A stretch of 64,000 nt of DNA from an uncultured Verrucomicrobia subdivision 3 bacterium (GTDB lineage Bacteria; Verrucomicrobiota; Verrucomicrobiia; Limisphaerales; UBA11358): assembly GCA_903895255.1 (NCBI GenBank), contig CAITTG010000036.1, positions 35,172 to 99,171 of the forward strand, read 5' to 3'. Below the pieces are notes generated by a model that did no database searches, had not been told where the DNA came from, and saw only the letters and a program-made list of their open reading frames with translations. Numbering within the stretch: the stretch's first letter is position 1; every line of letters begins with the position of its first letter. Shown here piece after piece: positions 9,566 to 19,719 of the stretch. The position numbers and the translations under genes were made by a program.

Positions 9566-11797
9566 ATGAAGCCAGCACTGTGCTTTTTTTGCCTCGTTTT
9601 GGTCCTGGCACACCTTGGTTTGCCGGCCGCCGATTTGACCCTGTGGTATGCGCAGCCCGCGACCAATTGGATGACTCAGGCATTACCCATTGGCAACGGC
9701 CAGATGGGGGCGATGATTTTTGGCGGAATTCAGCAGGAGCACATCCAGTTCAACGAAGAAAGCCTCTGGATTGGTGATGAACAGGACACCGGGGCGTACC
9801 AGGCCTTCGGCGATGTCTTTGTCAAATTCAACCACGCGGCGGGAACCCATTATCGCCGCGAGCTCGATCTCGCGCGCGCCCTTCACACCGTGACCTACGA
9901 GAGCGGTGGGGTGAAATTCCGGCGTGAGGCATTTGCCAGTTTTCCCGCCAAGGTTATGGTTTTCCGGTTCACGGCCGACCACCCCGGGGCATTCACCGGC
10001 TCGGTGGCATTGACCGATATGCACGCGGCGGTGATCACCGCCTTGGACAACCGGCTCACTTCCTGCGGCTCATTGCGTGGTTACACCTATCACGGCGGCT
10101 CGGCTCAACGCGGTCAACCGCCCTATGCGATCGCCTTGCAATACGAAGCGCAGGTTGCTTTGGTTCCCGACGGTGGCACCACCGCCATTGTCAGCAATCA
10201 AATTTCCTTTCAGGACGCCAACAGTCTCACCTTGATCCTGGCCGCCGGCACGGACTTTGTCCAGGACCGCCGCCGGGGCTGGCGGGGCAAGCCACCGCAC
10301 GATCAGGTCTCCGCCCGGATTTCCGCTGCCGCCAGGCGGGGCTGGAACGATTTGCTGGCCGAACATCTTCAGGATTACACCGCTTTGTTTGACCGGGTTC
10401 AACTCGACCTTGGCCAGAGCCCCCATTCCGCCCTGCCCACCGGTGAGCGGTTGCTTCACCGCCGAAAAGCTTCCGCGCCCGACACGGCCTTGGAGGCCTT
10501 GCTGTTTCAGTATGGCCGCTATTTGTTAATCAGCTCCTCGCGACCCGGCGGGTTGCCGGCCAATCTCCAGGGCAAATGGAACAATCAAAACAATCCCCCG
10601 TGGCGCGGCGATTACCACACGGACATCAATGTCGAGATGAACTACTGGCCTGCGGACGTGGCCAATCTGTCCGAGTGTTTTGAGCCTTACGCCCGCTGGA
10701 TTGATTCCATCCGCGCGGTCCGCACGGAGGCCACCCGCAAGGCCTTCAGTAAACGTGGCTGGTTGATGCGGGGTGAAAGTGGTCTGTTTGGCGGCTCCAC
10801 CTGGGATTGGGTGCCGGGCACCAGCGCCTGGCTGCTGCAGAATAGTTTTGACCATTACCGTTTCACTGGCGACCGGGAATATCTGCGTCAGCTTGCCTAT
10901 CCTGCGATGAAGGAAGTATGCGAATACTGGATGGACAGTTTACGGGCGCGGCCCGACGGAACCCTGGTCACCCCTGCGGGACTTTCACCCGAACACGGCC
11001 CCAAAGAACCGGGCATTTCGTTCGACCAGCAAATGGTTTGGGATCTCTTCACCAGCACCATTGAGGCCGCCGAAACGCTCGGAGTGGACCCGGAATTCCG
11101 CGCGCAACTCGCCGGCCTGCGGGCTCGCTTGCTTCCCCCGCAAATCGGCAAATGGGGCCAGCTGCAGGAATGGATGGTGGATCGCGACGATCCCCAGGAC
11201 ACGCACCGCCACCAGTCCCATCTGGTTGCCCTCCATCCCGGCCGCCAGATCAGCCCGCTCACCACGCCTGAACTGGCCCGCGCCGCGGGCGTTTCTCTTA
11301 ATGCCCGTGGGGATGAAAGCACCGGCTGGGGCGCCGCCTGGAAAATGAGTCTGTGGGCCCGCTTGTTCGATGGTGACCGGGCCTGGAAGTTGTCCACTTA
11401 CTTGATCCGTCCTTGCAATTCACAAAATGTGGGATACACCCGCGGCGGGCTTTACCCCAATTTGCTGGATGCTTGTCCGCCCTTCCAGATTGACGGCAAT
11501 TTGGGCTACACGGCCGGCGTCTGCGAAATGCTGCTGCAAAGTCACGAGCGCGAAATCCAACTCCTGCCCGCCCTGCCCAAAGCCTGGCCAGCCGGCAGTG
11601 TCTCCGGCCTCCGTGCCCGTGGCGGCTATGAGGTGAGCGAGGAATGGAAAGACGGAAAACTGCTCACGGCGACCATCAAGAACCTCAACGGCACCGGCAA
11701 AACTCCCGTTCGTTACGGCGGCAAAGTGATCCAAATCACCCTGCCGCCGGGCGAATCCCGGAAGCTGGATGCCCTGCTGGGTGGCGGGATGCCTTGA
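9566..11797 (+). CDS. Alpha-L-fucosidase, GH95 family
   Basis: Inverting glycosidase, classically a 1,2-alpha-L-fucosidase, though some members act on galactose. The 743-residue protein starts at the ATG that begins a signal peptide (MKPALCFFCLVLVLAHL). It then has the family N-terminus (LWYAQPATNWMTQALPIGNG) and the central block WRGDYHTDINVEMNYWPA. The catalytic (alpha/alpha)6 barrel and the conserved C-terminal QIDGNLGYTAGVCEMLLQS region follow. Length matches the family. GH29 and GH95 enzymes side by side cover retaining and inverting fucose removal, which argues for a fucose-rich substrate. The two-component kinase gene begins about 40 nt after the stop, suggesting that sugar sensing and degradation are linked. 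Confidence 0.9.
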   Translation: MKPALCFFCLVLVLAHLGLPAADLTLWYAQPATNWMTQALPIGNGQMGAMIFGGIQQEHIQFNEESLWIGDEQDTGAYQAFGDVFVKFNHAAGTHYRRELDLARALHTVTYESGGVKFRREAFASFPAKVMVFRFTADHPGAFTGSVALTDMHAAVITALDNRLTSCGSLRGYTYHGGSAQRGQPPYAIALQYEAQVALVPDGGTTAIVSNQISFQDANSLTLILAAGTDFVQDRRRGWRGKPPHDQVSARISAAARRGWNDLLAEHLQDYTALFDRVQLDLGQSPHSALPTGERLLHRRKASAPDTALEALLFQYGRYLLISSSRPGGLPANLQGKWNNQNNPPWRGDYHTDINVEMNYWPADVANLSECFEPYARWIDSIRAVRTEATRKAFSKRGWLMRGESGLFGGSTWDWVPGTSAWLLQNSFDHYRFTGDREYLRQLAYPAMKEVCEYWMDSLRARPDGTLVTPAGLSPEHGPKEPGISFDQQMVWDLFTSTIEAAETLGVDPEFRAQLAGLRARLLPPQIGKWGQLQEWMVDRDDPQDTHRHQSHLVALHPGRQISPLTTPELARAAGVSLNARGDESTGWGAAWKMSLWARLFDGDRAWKLSTYLIRPCNSQNVGYTRGGLYPNLLDACPPFQIDGNLGYTAGVCEMLLQSHEREIQLLPALPKAWPAGSVSGLRARGGYEVSEEWKDGKLLTATIKNLNGTGKTPVRYGGKVIQITLPPGESRKLDALLGGGMP

Positions 11798-11835
11798 TTT
11801 TTCGCCAGCCTTGGTGTTTTGTGGGCATTAACAAA

Positions 11836-14835
11836 ATGAAAGCACCCAATATCTGCCGGGCATTTCCCCATGGAGGAAAGCGCATTTTGGCGGCTTTCTT
11901 AATGCCATTCCTCTGGCTTGCGGATTTTGCTGTGGCCGATGAGTTTGGCGGCGCGCAAGATTCTGACTATGTCATTATCAACTGGCAGGTTCAAGACGGG
12001 TTGCCCTCCGCCCGCATCCACGACGTGGTCCAGACCCGGGACGGATACATCTGGCTGGCGACGCTTGACGGTCTGGCCAGGTTTGATGGCGTGCGGTTTG
12101 AGCGCTTTTACGATTCCTACACCCCCGGCCTCGCCAGCAGCATGATCAGTTGCCTTTTGGAGGACCGCGGCGGGCGTCTCTGGTATGGCACGCAATCAGG
12201 CGAAATTGGATGGAGAGATGCGGGTGGTTTTCACAAGCTGACTCTGTCCCCGGCATGCTCATTGGATTCAGTGGTGCGGTTGGCTGAGTCCGTGGATGGC
12301 ACGGTTTGGGCTGCCAGCCACCATTCGTTATTACCCATCATCGACTGTGTTCCCGGAAAACTGCGGGTAAGCCCGGATAATCATTCGATCTGGGATATTT
12401 GCGCGACGGACGCAAATGGTCTGTGGGTGTTGGTGGATGGCGGAAACCTTTATTGTTTGGATGTGAAACTGGGTCATATGACGCTGGCCATCCCGGGCCA
12501 GTCCGGGCAATGGCGAGACATCGCGCCTGCCCGTTCCGGCGGATTATGGGTTCGTGATGGGCAATGCATCCGGCGTTGGCAGCGAGATGCCTGGGTTGAG
12601 GATCGCGGGGTGCTTGATTTGCAGGTCAACGAAAATGTCGTGCTCCACGAAGCTAAATCTGGTGCGTTGATGATAGGCACTTCCGGACAAGGCTTGTGGG
12701 TCGTCGATTCAGCCGGGCACCAACAACAGTTGGGTCGTGCCAGTGGCCTTTCCCAAGATCAGGTCTTGTCTCTCTGCGAAGATCAGGAGAAGAACTTCTG
12801 GGTTGGCACCGTTCACGGTCTGAACCGTCTTTCACGCCGGGTGGTTAAGATGATTGTGCCGCCTGACAACTGGCAAAACCGGGCGATTTCCAGCATCGCT
12901 CCGGCGGGCGGGGGCGGCTTTTGGGTGGGCACCGAAGGGGCCGGGCTTTATCAAATCGACCCGGAAGGCCGCGTTTTGTCGCAGCCGTCCTTTGACATCT
13001 GGCATCAGGATGTCCGGTCGGTGTTGGAGGATGCCAGCGGACAGGTTTGGGCCGGCGTTTTCAATTATGGACTCTGGCGGCGGGATCAAGGACAACCCCA
13101 GGGAACGTATTTATCCAACCCCACCTCCGGTTATCCGAACGCCTTGTTTCAAGATTCGCGCCAGTCCGTCTGGGTGGGGACCACGCAGGGAGCGGCTCGT
13201 TATGAACCGCGGGTCGGCCTTCCCGCCCAAATCTTGCTGACCAATTCGGATGTGCGGTGTTTTGCGGAGGCGGCGGACGGCGCGATTTGGCTCGGACTGC
13301 AAAGTGGCGGGCTCTTCCGCTACGACCCCCGCACCCGGCAGGCGGCCAAGGTTGCCTGTGACATCGTGCGCAGCAGCATTCATTCCATTTATTGCGCCGC
13401 CAATGGCACCTTATGGCTGGGCACTTGGCGGAATGGGCTGGCCTTTCTCAACCATGGTCAATGGGGAGCTTTGACCCACGAACAGGGACTGCCGGATGAT
13501 TCCATCAGCGATATTCGGTCCGATGACCATGAAAATCTCTGGATCGGATCATCCAGCGGGATTTTTCGCATTACCCGCAAGCAGTTGGACCAGTTTACCA
13601 CTGGCGAAATCAAATCGGTAAACTGCCTGCAACTCGGCAGTGGTGACGGCTTGGGCGCTTGGGAAATTTTGGGCGGTTGCCAGCCGATCGCCGCCCGCAC
13701 TGCCGATGGCCGCCTGTGGTATGTCACCAGTGTGGGGCTTGCGGTGGTGGATTCGCAAGCAATCCGGCCGAACAACTTGCCGCCACCGGTGGTGATCGAG
13801 TCGATGCTGGCCGACGGCAAGCCGCTTCAAAATGCCGGGCCACCTTCGGAAGTCACTGCCGGCCAGCCCTATGCCCGCTTTCCAGCCGGCATCCGGCAGT
13901 TGGAAATCCGCTACACGGCCCTCAGCTTGTCCGCCCCCCGGCAGGTCCGTTTCCGTTACCGTTTGGTCGGCTTCGACAACCGCTGGTTCGAGGCGGCGGA
14001 CCAACGGGCCGCTTATTTCTCGCACCTGCCCCCCGGGCGATATACTTTTGAAGTGACCGCCTGCAACAACCACGGCGTCTGGAGTGAGCCTGGCGCCCGC
14101 CTGTCGTTTGAGGTGTTACCCCTTTATTGGCAGACTTGGTGGTTCAAATTGCTGGTTGGCATGGTCGCGGTCACGATCCTGATATTTTTGTACTGGGTCA
14201 GGCTTCTGCGCCTGCGGATGATCGAGCGCCTCCGCCAGCAGATTGCGCGCGATCTCCATGATGAAGTGGGCGCCAATCTGGGGAGCATTTCGCTCCTAAC
14301 GGAAGTAATGGAGCAAAAACCCCAACCCGGAGACCTCGCGCAAATTCGTTCCACGGCCGACCAGACGGTGGACACACTGCGCGATTTGATCTGGATCATC
14401 AACCCGTCCCACGAATATCTGGCGGATCTGGGCGTGCGTCTCAAACAGATTGCGGCGATTATGCTGGCCAACATTTCCTGCGAATTTGTCGAGGCGGACC
14501 CGCCCAACCACATTAAATTACCCCTCGAGCTCCGGCGAAACATCCCGCCGCTGTTCAAGGAAGTCTTGAATAACATCCGCAAGCATTCCCAGGCCCGGCG
14601 CGTCACCATTCATTTGCATTGCCTGGACGGCAGCCTCGTCCTTCAGGTCGGGGACGACGGCGTTGGTTTCGACCCCTCCCGTAAAAGCCTGGGCGATGGC
14701 CTCAAAAACTTCCAGCACCGCGCTGCGGAAATGCATGCAAATTTAAGCCTCACCAGCCAGCCCGGCAACGGAACCACGGTCAAACTGACCATCCCCCTCA
14801 CGAAATCTCGTGACTGGCGCCATCTGTTTAATTAG
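11836..14835 (+). CDS. Propeller/triple-Tyr sensor histidine kinase
   Basis: Membrane sensor kinase of 999 residues. A signal sequence (about 18-35) leads a long periplasmic region of repeated blades with motifs like DGYIWLATLDGLARFDG, typical of two-component regulator propellers. A triple-Tyr Ig-like domain follows (about residues 680-760). One membrane helix (about 770-792) leads to a HisKA_3 dimerisation motif, QQIARDLHDEVGANLGSIS, with phospho-acceptor His808. The HATPase domain shows N and G boxes (LFKEVLNNIRKHS, GDDGVGFD). The start is the ATG preceding the signal peptide; the frame is open further upstream inside the fucosidase gene. Its partner is the response regulator directly downstream. 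By analogy with glycan-sensing hybrid systems it may respond to oligosaccharides, which is inference from context. Confidence 0.88.
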   Translation: MKAPNICRAFPHGGKRILAAFLMPFLWLADFAVADEFGGAQDSDYVIINWQVQDGLPSARIHDVVQTRDGYIWLATLDGLARFDGVRFERFYDSYTPGLASSMISCLLEDRGGRLWYGTQSGEIGWRDAGGFHKLTLSPACSLDSVVRLAESVDGTVWAASHHSLLPIIDCVPGKLRVSPDNHSIWDICATDANGLWVLVDGGNLYCLDVKLGHMTLAIPGQSGQWRDIAPARSGGLWVRDGQCIRRWQRDAWVEDRGVLDLQVNENVVLHEAKSGALMIGTSGQGLWVVDSAGHQQQLGRASGLSQDQVLSLCEDQEKNFWVGTVHGLNRLSRRVVKMIVPPDNWQNRAISSIAPAGGGGFWVGTEGAGLYQIDPEGRVLSQPSFDIWHQDVRSVLEDASGQVWAGVFNYGLWRRDQGQPQGTYLSNPTSGYPNALFQDSRQSVWVGTTQGAARYEPRVGLPAQILLTNSDVRCFAEAADGAIWLGLQSGGLFRYDPRTRQAAKVACDIVRSSIHSIYCAANGTLWLGTWRNGLAFLNHGQWGALTHEQGLPDDSISDIRSDDHENLWIGSSSGIFRITRKQLDQFTTGEIKSVNCLQLGSGDGLGAWEILGGCQPIAARTADGRLWYVTSVGLAVVDSQAIRPNNLPPPVVIESMLADGKPLQNAGPPSEVTAGQPYARFPAGIRQLEIRYTALSLSAPRQVRFRYRLVGFDNRWFEAADQRAAYFSHLPPGRYTFEVTACNNHGVWSEPGARLSFEVLPLYWQTWWFKLLVGMVAVTILIFLYWVRLLRLRMIERLRQQIARDLHDEVGANLGSISLLTEVMEQKPQPGDLAQIRSTADQTVDTLRDLIWIINPSHEYLADLGVRLKQIAAIMLANISCEFVEADPPNHIKLPLELRRNIPPLFKEVLNNIRKHSQARRVTIHLHCLDGSLVLQVGDDGVGFDPSRKSLGDGLKNFQHRAAEMHANLSLTSQPGNGTTVKLTIPLTKSRDWRHLFN

Positions 14836-14914
14836 GGATACTTTGGTGATATCAAATGTGCGAAATTAGCCACGAAAGCGCCGCGCCGGTTTGAACCTCA
14901 CTTCAAAACAGCTT

Positions 14915-15613
14915 ATGAAATTAAATGAGCCCGAATTTGCGGCCAGGGCGGAACAGGACGAATCCGTCCAACCAGCTCCGCCCGTGAGCGTCTGGCTCAT
15001 TGAGGACAATCAAAACTTTCGTGCCACACTTTCCCGGGTTGTCAACGGCATGGCGGGCATGAAATGCAGCAACCAGTTTTCCAATGCGGAAGATGCCCTC
15101 GACGCCCTCCGCGCCGGTGCCGTCCCTGACGTGGTGCTGCTGGACGTGGGCTTGCCGGGGCTCAATGGCATTGACGCCATCAAGCAGATAAAAACCATTT
15201 CGCCCACCACCCGCATCGTCATGCTCACAGTGTTTGACGACCACGAGAAAGTGTTCAAGGCCGTTTGCGCCGGGGCTTCTGGTTACCTGCTCAAGCCCTC
15301 CAACACCGCCTCGATCGTCCGCTCCATCAAAGAAGCCATCTCCGGCGGGGCCCCCATGACCCCCCAGGTGGCCAAATCCGTTCTGGACATGCTTTCCGGA
15401 CGCACCGCGCTCAAACCGGTCCAAATCTTGACCAACCGCGAACAATCCGTTTTGCGTTTAATGGCCCAGGGACGCGGGATGAAAGGCATCGCGGATGAAC
15501 TGGATTTAAGCTACCACACCGTGGATTCCCACCTGCGAAACATCTACGCCAAACTCCATGTGCACACCTCAACCGCCGCGGTCGCCAAAGCGGTCAAGGA
15601 TGGCCTGCTTTAG
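14915..15613 (+). CDS. NarL/FixJ-type response regulator
   Basis: DNA-binding output partner of the upstream kinase, 232 residues. The receiver domain has the acidic pair in LIEDNQ, the phospho-acceptor Asp77 in VVLLDVGLPG, and a conserved Lys in YLLKPS. It is followed by a LuxR-type helix-turn-helix (LTNREQSVLRLMAQG...ISYHTV-like block LSYHTVDSHLRNIYAKL). The ATG start was preferred over a TTG eight codons upstream. It follows the kinase by 79 nt on the same strand. Its stop codon abuts a remnant of an atpG-like gene on the other strand, so the region just 3' has been rearranged. Likely target: the glycoside hydrolase block, unproven. Confidence 0.9.
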   Translation: MKLNEPEFAARAEQDESVQPAPPVSVWLIEDNQNFRATLSRVVNGMAGMKCSNQFSNAEDALDALRAGAVPDVVLLDVGLPGLNGIDAIKQIKTISPTTRIVMLTVFDDHEKVFKAVCAGASGYLLKPSNTASIVRSIKEAISGGAPMTPQVAKSVLDMLSGRTALKPVQILTNREQSVLRLMAQGRGMKGIADELDLSYHTVDSHLRNIYAKLHVHTSTAAVAKAVKDGLL

Positions 15614-15634
15614 TCGCTCGGCGGTCCCCGCTTT

Positions 15635-15870
15635 GTCCGGCCAGCGCCTCGAAACCGGCGACGACATCAAACAATTCCTCATCAATGCCGGCCTGCCGCA
15701 AACGGTGGAAGGTCGCGTGCAGGGTCTCCAGCAACTCGTTAATATTCTGGTCGGCGCGTTCCATGGCCGCCAGCCGGCTGGCGTTTTCACTGGCCAAGGA
15801 TTCCGCACAGGCCCGGAAGAGCGATATAATCAGGTATTCCCGGATCAGCGCGCGCAAGCTCAGTGTCGCT
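15635..15870 (-). pseudogene. atpG: Partial second copy of atpG 3' end
   Basis: The minus strand encodes about 75 residues that match the C-terminus of the intact AtpG at 17165-18064 almost perfectly. By eye only five substitutions separate them over the block from the LIREYL motif to FEALAGQ. The remaining three quarters of a gamma subunit are absent. Nucleotide differences are spread mostly over third codon positions, suggesting an old copy rather than a fresh tandem duplication. The homology ends near 15870, exactly where an HTH gene fragment on the other strand begins. No complete ATPase gene adjoins it, so it is a remnant. Confidence 0.8.
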
Positions 15871-16010
15871 CTCATACAAGTATTATCAAGCTGTTGTGGG
15901 CGGCATTAAAAAGGATTTGCCCATTTCCACACTGAAACGACTGGCAAACGACTATGGCATTGAAGTTTGGCAACTTTTGGGGCCAACAGTTCCAGAGACC
16001 CGGATTAAAA
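15866..16010 (+). pseudogene. XRE-type HTH gene fragment
   Basis: The plus strand encodes SYKYYQAVVGG, then ISTLKRLANDYGIEVWQLL. This is the second half of a small XRE-family HTH domain (helices after the recognition helix) ending in the usual TVPET-like tail. The first half of the domain is missing upstream, where the atpG fragment takes over. Homology stops around 16010 although the frame runs to 16219. Called a broken gene rather than a functional one. No start codon with a ribosome-binding site is visible. Confidence 0.5.
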
Positions 16011-16219
16011 TCGCCGGAAGGTTTGAAAATTTGTCATTTCCCCAGATCGACACAGTGCCGACTTTCGATTTTCGTTCTGGGGGGGAGTGGCCGGGTGTCG
16101 CTTCCGGCCGAAATGTGAGCCGAAAAGCCCTTGTAGATGTCCTCAAATTGACGCCTTGCAACGGTGCCAGACCCGCTAAATTGCCCGGTTTTATTGGCGA
16201 TTCTGGCACAACGGTTTGA

Positions 16220-17164
16220 GGCCAGACACGGAATGATCGGCGCAACTGGCCGCAATAGTCACCGGCATAGATGACGGGCATGATAACCCTGATAAGTCTC
16301 GCAACATTACCCGCAGGCGTTACCCTTTGGTTGTTTTGCCTGGCTCAAAACTGAAAAACCATCCAAAACATTAGTGTTTATTCAATTGGTGCCGGTGGTG
16401 GGACCTGAACCCATACGTCTACGCTACACGATCATGCATGAATGTGCATTATGAGGCCGTAAATAAAGGGGAATATGCAGGTTTGTAAATTCAGAATTTG
16501 GAGAGCGCAACGCACAAGAATGCACCAAATGACGTATTCGTTGTCCCCAATTGTCCCCAAAGTTTGATGGCACAGTTGGGGGGATTGAGTGGATTTTGTC
16601 GAGGTAGCGGGTAAATTATAGAATGGTTTTTGGTGCTGTTATCAGGACCAATGTCGGAATTTCCTCGAAACGCCTGGACGGGGGTGAACAGGTTTTATGG
16701 CAACTTTGAACCTGGGAGGAGATTTGCTGAAGTTGCCGCCTTTGGACCAGTTTCAATTGGTGAAGATCAATTAGCCGTTGGCGATTGACTTTATTGGTCT
16801 CTTGCCCGGAGGTCAGGAGGGTGTTATCGAATGTGTGGCGCCTTCGTTTTAAAATTAAGTCGCTTGGTTAGAGGAGGGCGGGGGGGGAGGTGCGGGATGA
16901 GTGGCTGGTGAAGGTTCAATCGGTAAGGTGTCAAAAAATTATTATGCAAAAGGGCATTTTATTGCCCGGTTTGATCGTTCCAATTTAAGTTTATTTCGAC
17001 CAATTTGGCTCAGTATTTGGCCGTTGAAAATGAATCTTCATTTTTCAAATCTATCCCGTCGAAGGCCAGCAACTCGGCTAACCCCGGAAGATGTCGAATG
17101 GTTAGATTTTTAGCACCTTGTGAATGCCGATATACCGGGAGATGCCGGCCTCCATGCCAGATCG
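16220..17164. other. Gene-poor spacer left of the ATPase operon
   Basis: About 945 bases without a convincing gene. It holds the left copy of a 19-bp tRNA-3'-end-like repeat (16386-16404) and a short tandem TTGTCCCCAA duplication near 16541. A G-run lies around 16880. Short open frames at 16901-17113 and 17005-17313 show no family features and are unlikely to be genes. Confidence 0.6.
16386..16404 (-). repeat. Left 19-bp direct repeat, tRNA 3'-end-like
   Basis: TTGGTGCCGGTGGTGGGAC, identical to 37893-37911 and in the same orientation. Read on the minus strand it ends ...CCCACCACCGGCACCA, the pattern of a tRNA T-stem 3' strand, acceptor 3' strand, discriminator base and CCA. The adjoining minus-strand bases GGGTTCAGGT resemble a degenerate T-loop. 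No 5' half of a tRNA is present. Candidate attachment-site core. Confidence 0.5.
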
Positions 17165-18064
17165 TCACCCGGTTTGCTTTTGCCCGGCCAGGGCCTCGAA
17201 GCCGGAGACGACATCAAATAATTCTTCATCAATGCCGGCCTGGCGCAAGCGGTGGAACGTCCCATGAAGGGTTTCCAGCAGTTCGTTTATGTTCTGGTCG
17301 GCGCGCTCCATAGCGGCCAGCCGGCTGGCGTTTTCACTGGCCAAGGATTCCGCGCAGGCCCGGAAGATCGAAATGAACAAATATTCCCGGATCAGCCCCC
17401 GCAATGTCACGAGACCATTGCCCATGACCTCGGGTAGCATTTTGTCCGGCCAGGGTACTTTGGCCAGACCTTGCTGCCAGGGTAGGTCGAGCGGCAACAA
17501 ACGCTGGCTGACGGGCTCGTAGAGCGCTCCGGACTTGGGGCGGTTGTGGAAAACATAAAGGGTGGCATAGTCCCCTTTGGCGCGATGCGTTTCGCTTTCG
17601 ATTTGAATCTGTCCGACGAGCGGGGTGATGGCCTGGACGGAGTTGGGGACTGCGAAGAGCCCGATGAGTGGCAGCCCCGCGTCTGCCAGTCGGCCATGCA
17701 CCCGCTCACCCACCGCCCATACTTGAGGTTTGCCCGGCAGTGTGGCCAGGGTCTTGATCGCATAATCCGCCACCACATCATTGAACTGCCCCACCAAGCC
17801 CTGGTCGGAACCAAAGACCACGGCACCAATGGCATCGGCTTCTGGATGGCCTTTCCGTTTCATCGCCGGAGCCGCTGGCGGGCTTTGGCGAAAGCAGGCG
17901 CCCAAGCCCAGTTCCACGGTTCGATAGTAATCGCCAAGGGCGCGCACGGATTGCTCATATTGACCAATGCTGGATGCCGCCAGGGCTTTCATCGTGCGCA
18001 CCACCGACTGGAGATCGCTGGCGCTGGCGATCTTCCGGGTCATGCTCGCGGTGGTTTCACTCAT
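17165..18064 (-). CDS. atpG: N-type ATPase gamma subunit
   Basis: Central stalk subunit that couples F1 catalysis to rotation of the c-ring. The 299 residues show the conserved N-terminal coiled-coil ([20 protein letters not shown]) and the matching C-terminal helix ([22 protein letters not shown]). The N-terminus is shorter than that of classical gamma subunits, as usual for the N-type. It is the last gene of the operon atpDCQRBEFAG. Its ATG overlaps the stop of atpA (ATGA). A partial paralogous 3' end lies about 1.5 kb downstream at 15635-15870. Confidence 0.93.
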   Translation of the reverse strand: MSETTASMTRKIASASDLQSVVRTMKALAASSIGQYEQSVRALGDYYRTVELGLGACFRQSPPAAPAMKRKGHPEADAIGAVVFGSDQGLVGQFNDVVADYAIKTLATLPGKPQVWAVGERVHGRLADAGLPLIGLFAVPNSVQAITPLVGQIQIESETHRAKGDYATLYVFHNRPKSGALYEPVSQRLLPLDLPWQQGLAKVPWPDKMLPEVMGNGLVTLRGLIREYLFISIFRACAESLASENASRLAAMERADQNINELLETLHGTFHRLRQAGIDEELFDVVSGFEALAGQKQTG

Positions 18065-19719
18065 GACTTCTCCGGGGCGATATTGGGCGTGACCGGCTTG
18101 GGTTTGATCCCGCTATCTGCTTTGGGTTTGGCCGGTGGGGCTGGTTTTGCCATTGGCTTGGGCTGGAAGGGTGCCAGCGCCTGGCGCGCACTTTCAATGA
18201 TGGTCTGCTTGTCGGAATCACTCAGTTTGGGCGCGGTTTCAAAACGCCCCTGTAGTTCCGACGGGAGCTTCGCGGCTGCGACACCTACGGCTTGACTGGC
18301 CTCCAGCATCCGGTCCAACGGGACGGGGTCGAACAATTCCACCGTCAAGGCCAGCAGAATGGCAATCTGGGCTGGTACATTTAACGGCGCAAATTGCGGC
18401 TGCTTGAGGCAAGCCCGGATCCGCCGGCCATGTTCGATTATCTTGCTGGTTTCGGCATCCAGCCGGGCACCGAAGCGGGCAAACGTTTCGAGTTCCTCAA
18501 ATTGAGCATAGGCGAGTTTCAGGTCGCCCGCCACCGCCCGATAGGCCGCCCATTGGGCCTCGCCCCCCACCCGGGAAACCGATTTGCCCACATCCACGGC
18601 CGGCAGGACGCCCAGTTGGAAGAGCGAGGGGGAAAGGTAAATCTGCCCGTCCGTGATGGAGATCAGGTTGGTCGGGATATACGCAGAAATATCCTGCGCC
18701 TCGGTTTCAATGATCGGCAACGCGGTCAGCGAACCTCCTCCGCGATCCTTGCTCAAGTGCGTGGCGCGCTCCAACATCCGCGAATGAATATAAAAAATAT
18801 CCCCAGGAAAGGCCTCGCGCCCGGGCGGCCGGCGCAGCAGCAGCGACAGTTCCCGATAAGCCTCCGCGTGCTGGGTGAGGTTGTCATAGACGATGAGCAC
18901 ATCCCGGCCCTTTTCCATGAAGTATTCCGCAATCGTGGTGGCGGCGTAGGGCGCCACATAGGTGATGCCTGGGGCGTCATTGCCCCCGGCGACCATCACC
19001 ACGGTGTACTCCATTGCCCCATGATCGCACAGGTCAGCCACCAGTTTGGCGACGGCGGAAGCGCGCTGGCCGATGGCGCAATAGACGCAAACTACATTTT
19101 TTCCACGCTGGTTCAAAATACTGGCGAGGGCAATGGCCGTCTTGCCAGTCTGCCGGTCCCCTAGAATCAATTCGCGCTGGCCCCGGCCAATCGGGATCAG
19201 CGCGTCAATAACCATGATGCCGGTTTGCAACGGCACGCTGACGGCGGCCCGTTCCATGATGGCGGTGGCCGGGCGTTCGATGGGCCGCCGCTCGGTGCCG
19301 GCGGGCGGCCCCGCGTCATCCAGTGGCCGGCCGAGCGGGTCGATGACACGTCCTAGCAATTCATCACCCACGGCCACATCCATGACGCGCCCGGTGCGTT
19401 CCACCTGGTCCCCGGTATGCAGATCCTGGTACTCGCCCAGGAGCACCACGCCAATTTCCTCCTCATCCACATTGAAAGCAATGCCCATGACCCCGCCGGG
19501 AAAGCTGATCAATTCCTCCGAACCCACGCCGGGCAGCCCTGACACGGTCGCAATGCCCGTGGCCACACTGGTGACCGTGCCCACTTCGCGTGGGTGGAAT
19601 TTTGGCGTGAATGCGGCCAGGCCCTGACTGATGCCGGTGAACGTGCGTTCAAAAGCGCTCTGCAAGTTCTCCGGCGCGACGGTCATGGGGCGCTGAGGTT
19701 CCGGCTTAACAAGGCTCAT
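18061..19719 (-). CDS. atpA: N-type ATPase alpha subunit
   Basis: Non-catalytic nucleotide-binding subunit of F1, 552 residues. Walker A GDRQTGKT at 187-194 and Walker B-like VLIVYDNLT are visible, as is the conserved block [10 protein letters not shown]. The C-terminus carries an added 45-residue tail rich in Lys, Pro and Ala that is not part of the normal fold; AtpF and AtpD have similar tails. The start overlaps the end of atpF by 14 nt, and the stop overlaps the start of atpG as ATGA, indicating tight translational coupling. Confidence 0.95.
   Translation of the reverse strand: MSLVKPEPQRPMTVAPENLQSAFERTFTGISQGLAAFTPKFHPREVGTVTSVATGIATVSGLPGVGSEELISFPGGVMGIAFNVDEEEIGVVLLGEYQDLHTGDQVERTGRVMDVAVGDELLGRVIDPLGRPLDDAGPPAGTERRPIERPATAIMERAAVSVPLQTGIMVIDALIPIGRGQRELILGDRQTGKTAIALASILNQRGKNVVCVYCAIGQRASAVAKLVADLCDHGAMEYTVVMVAGGNDAPGITYVAPYAATTIAEYFMEKGRDVLIVYDNLTQHAEAYRELSLLLRRPPGREAFPGDIFYIHSRMLERATHLSKDRGGGSLTALPIIETEAQDISAYIPTNLISITDGQIYLSPSLFQLGVLPAVDVGKSVSRVGGEAQWAAYRAVAGDLKLAYAQFEELETFARFGARLDAETSKIIEHGRRIRACLKQPQFAPLNVPAQIAILLALTVELFDPVPLDRMLEASQAVGVAAAKLPSELQGRFETAPKLSDSDKQTIIESARQALAPFQPKPMAKPAPPAKPKADSGIKPKPVTPNIAPEKS

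Noticed and set aside
15863..16219. 118-codon + strand frame taken as a whole gene
   Set aside because: Only the first 50 residues resemble an HTH protein and the domain's first half is missing; the remainder is random-looking.
16386..16470. Functional tRNA gene on the minus strand
   Set aside because: The 3' end looks tRNA-like, but no matching 5' acceptor strand (GCCGGTG), D-arm or anticodon arm can be found.
17252..18295. Plus-strand frames opposite atpG and atpA
   Set aside because: Antisense shadows of conserved ATPase genes without domain content.
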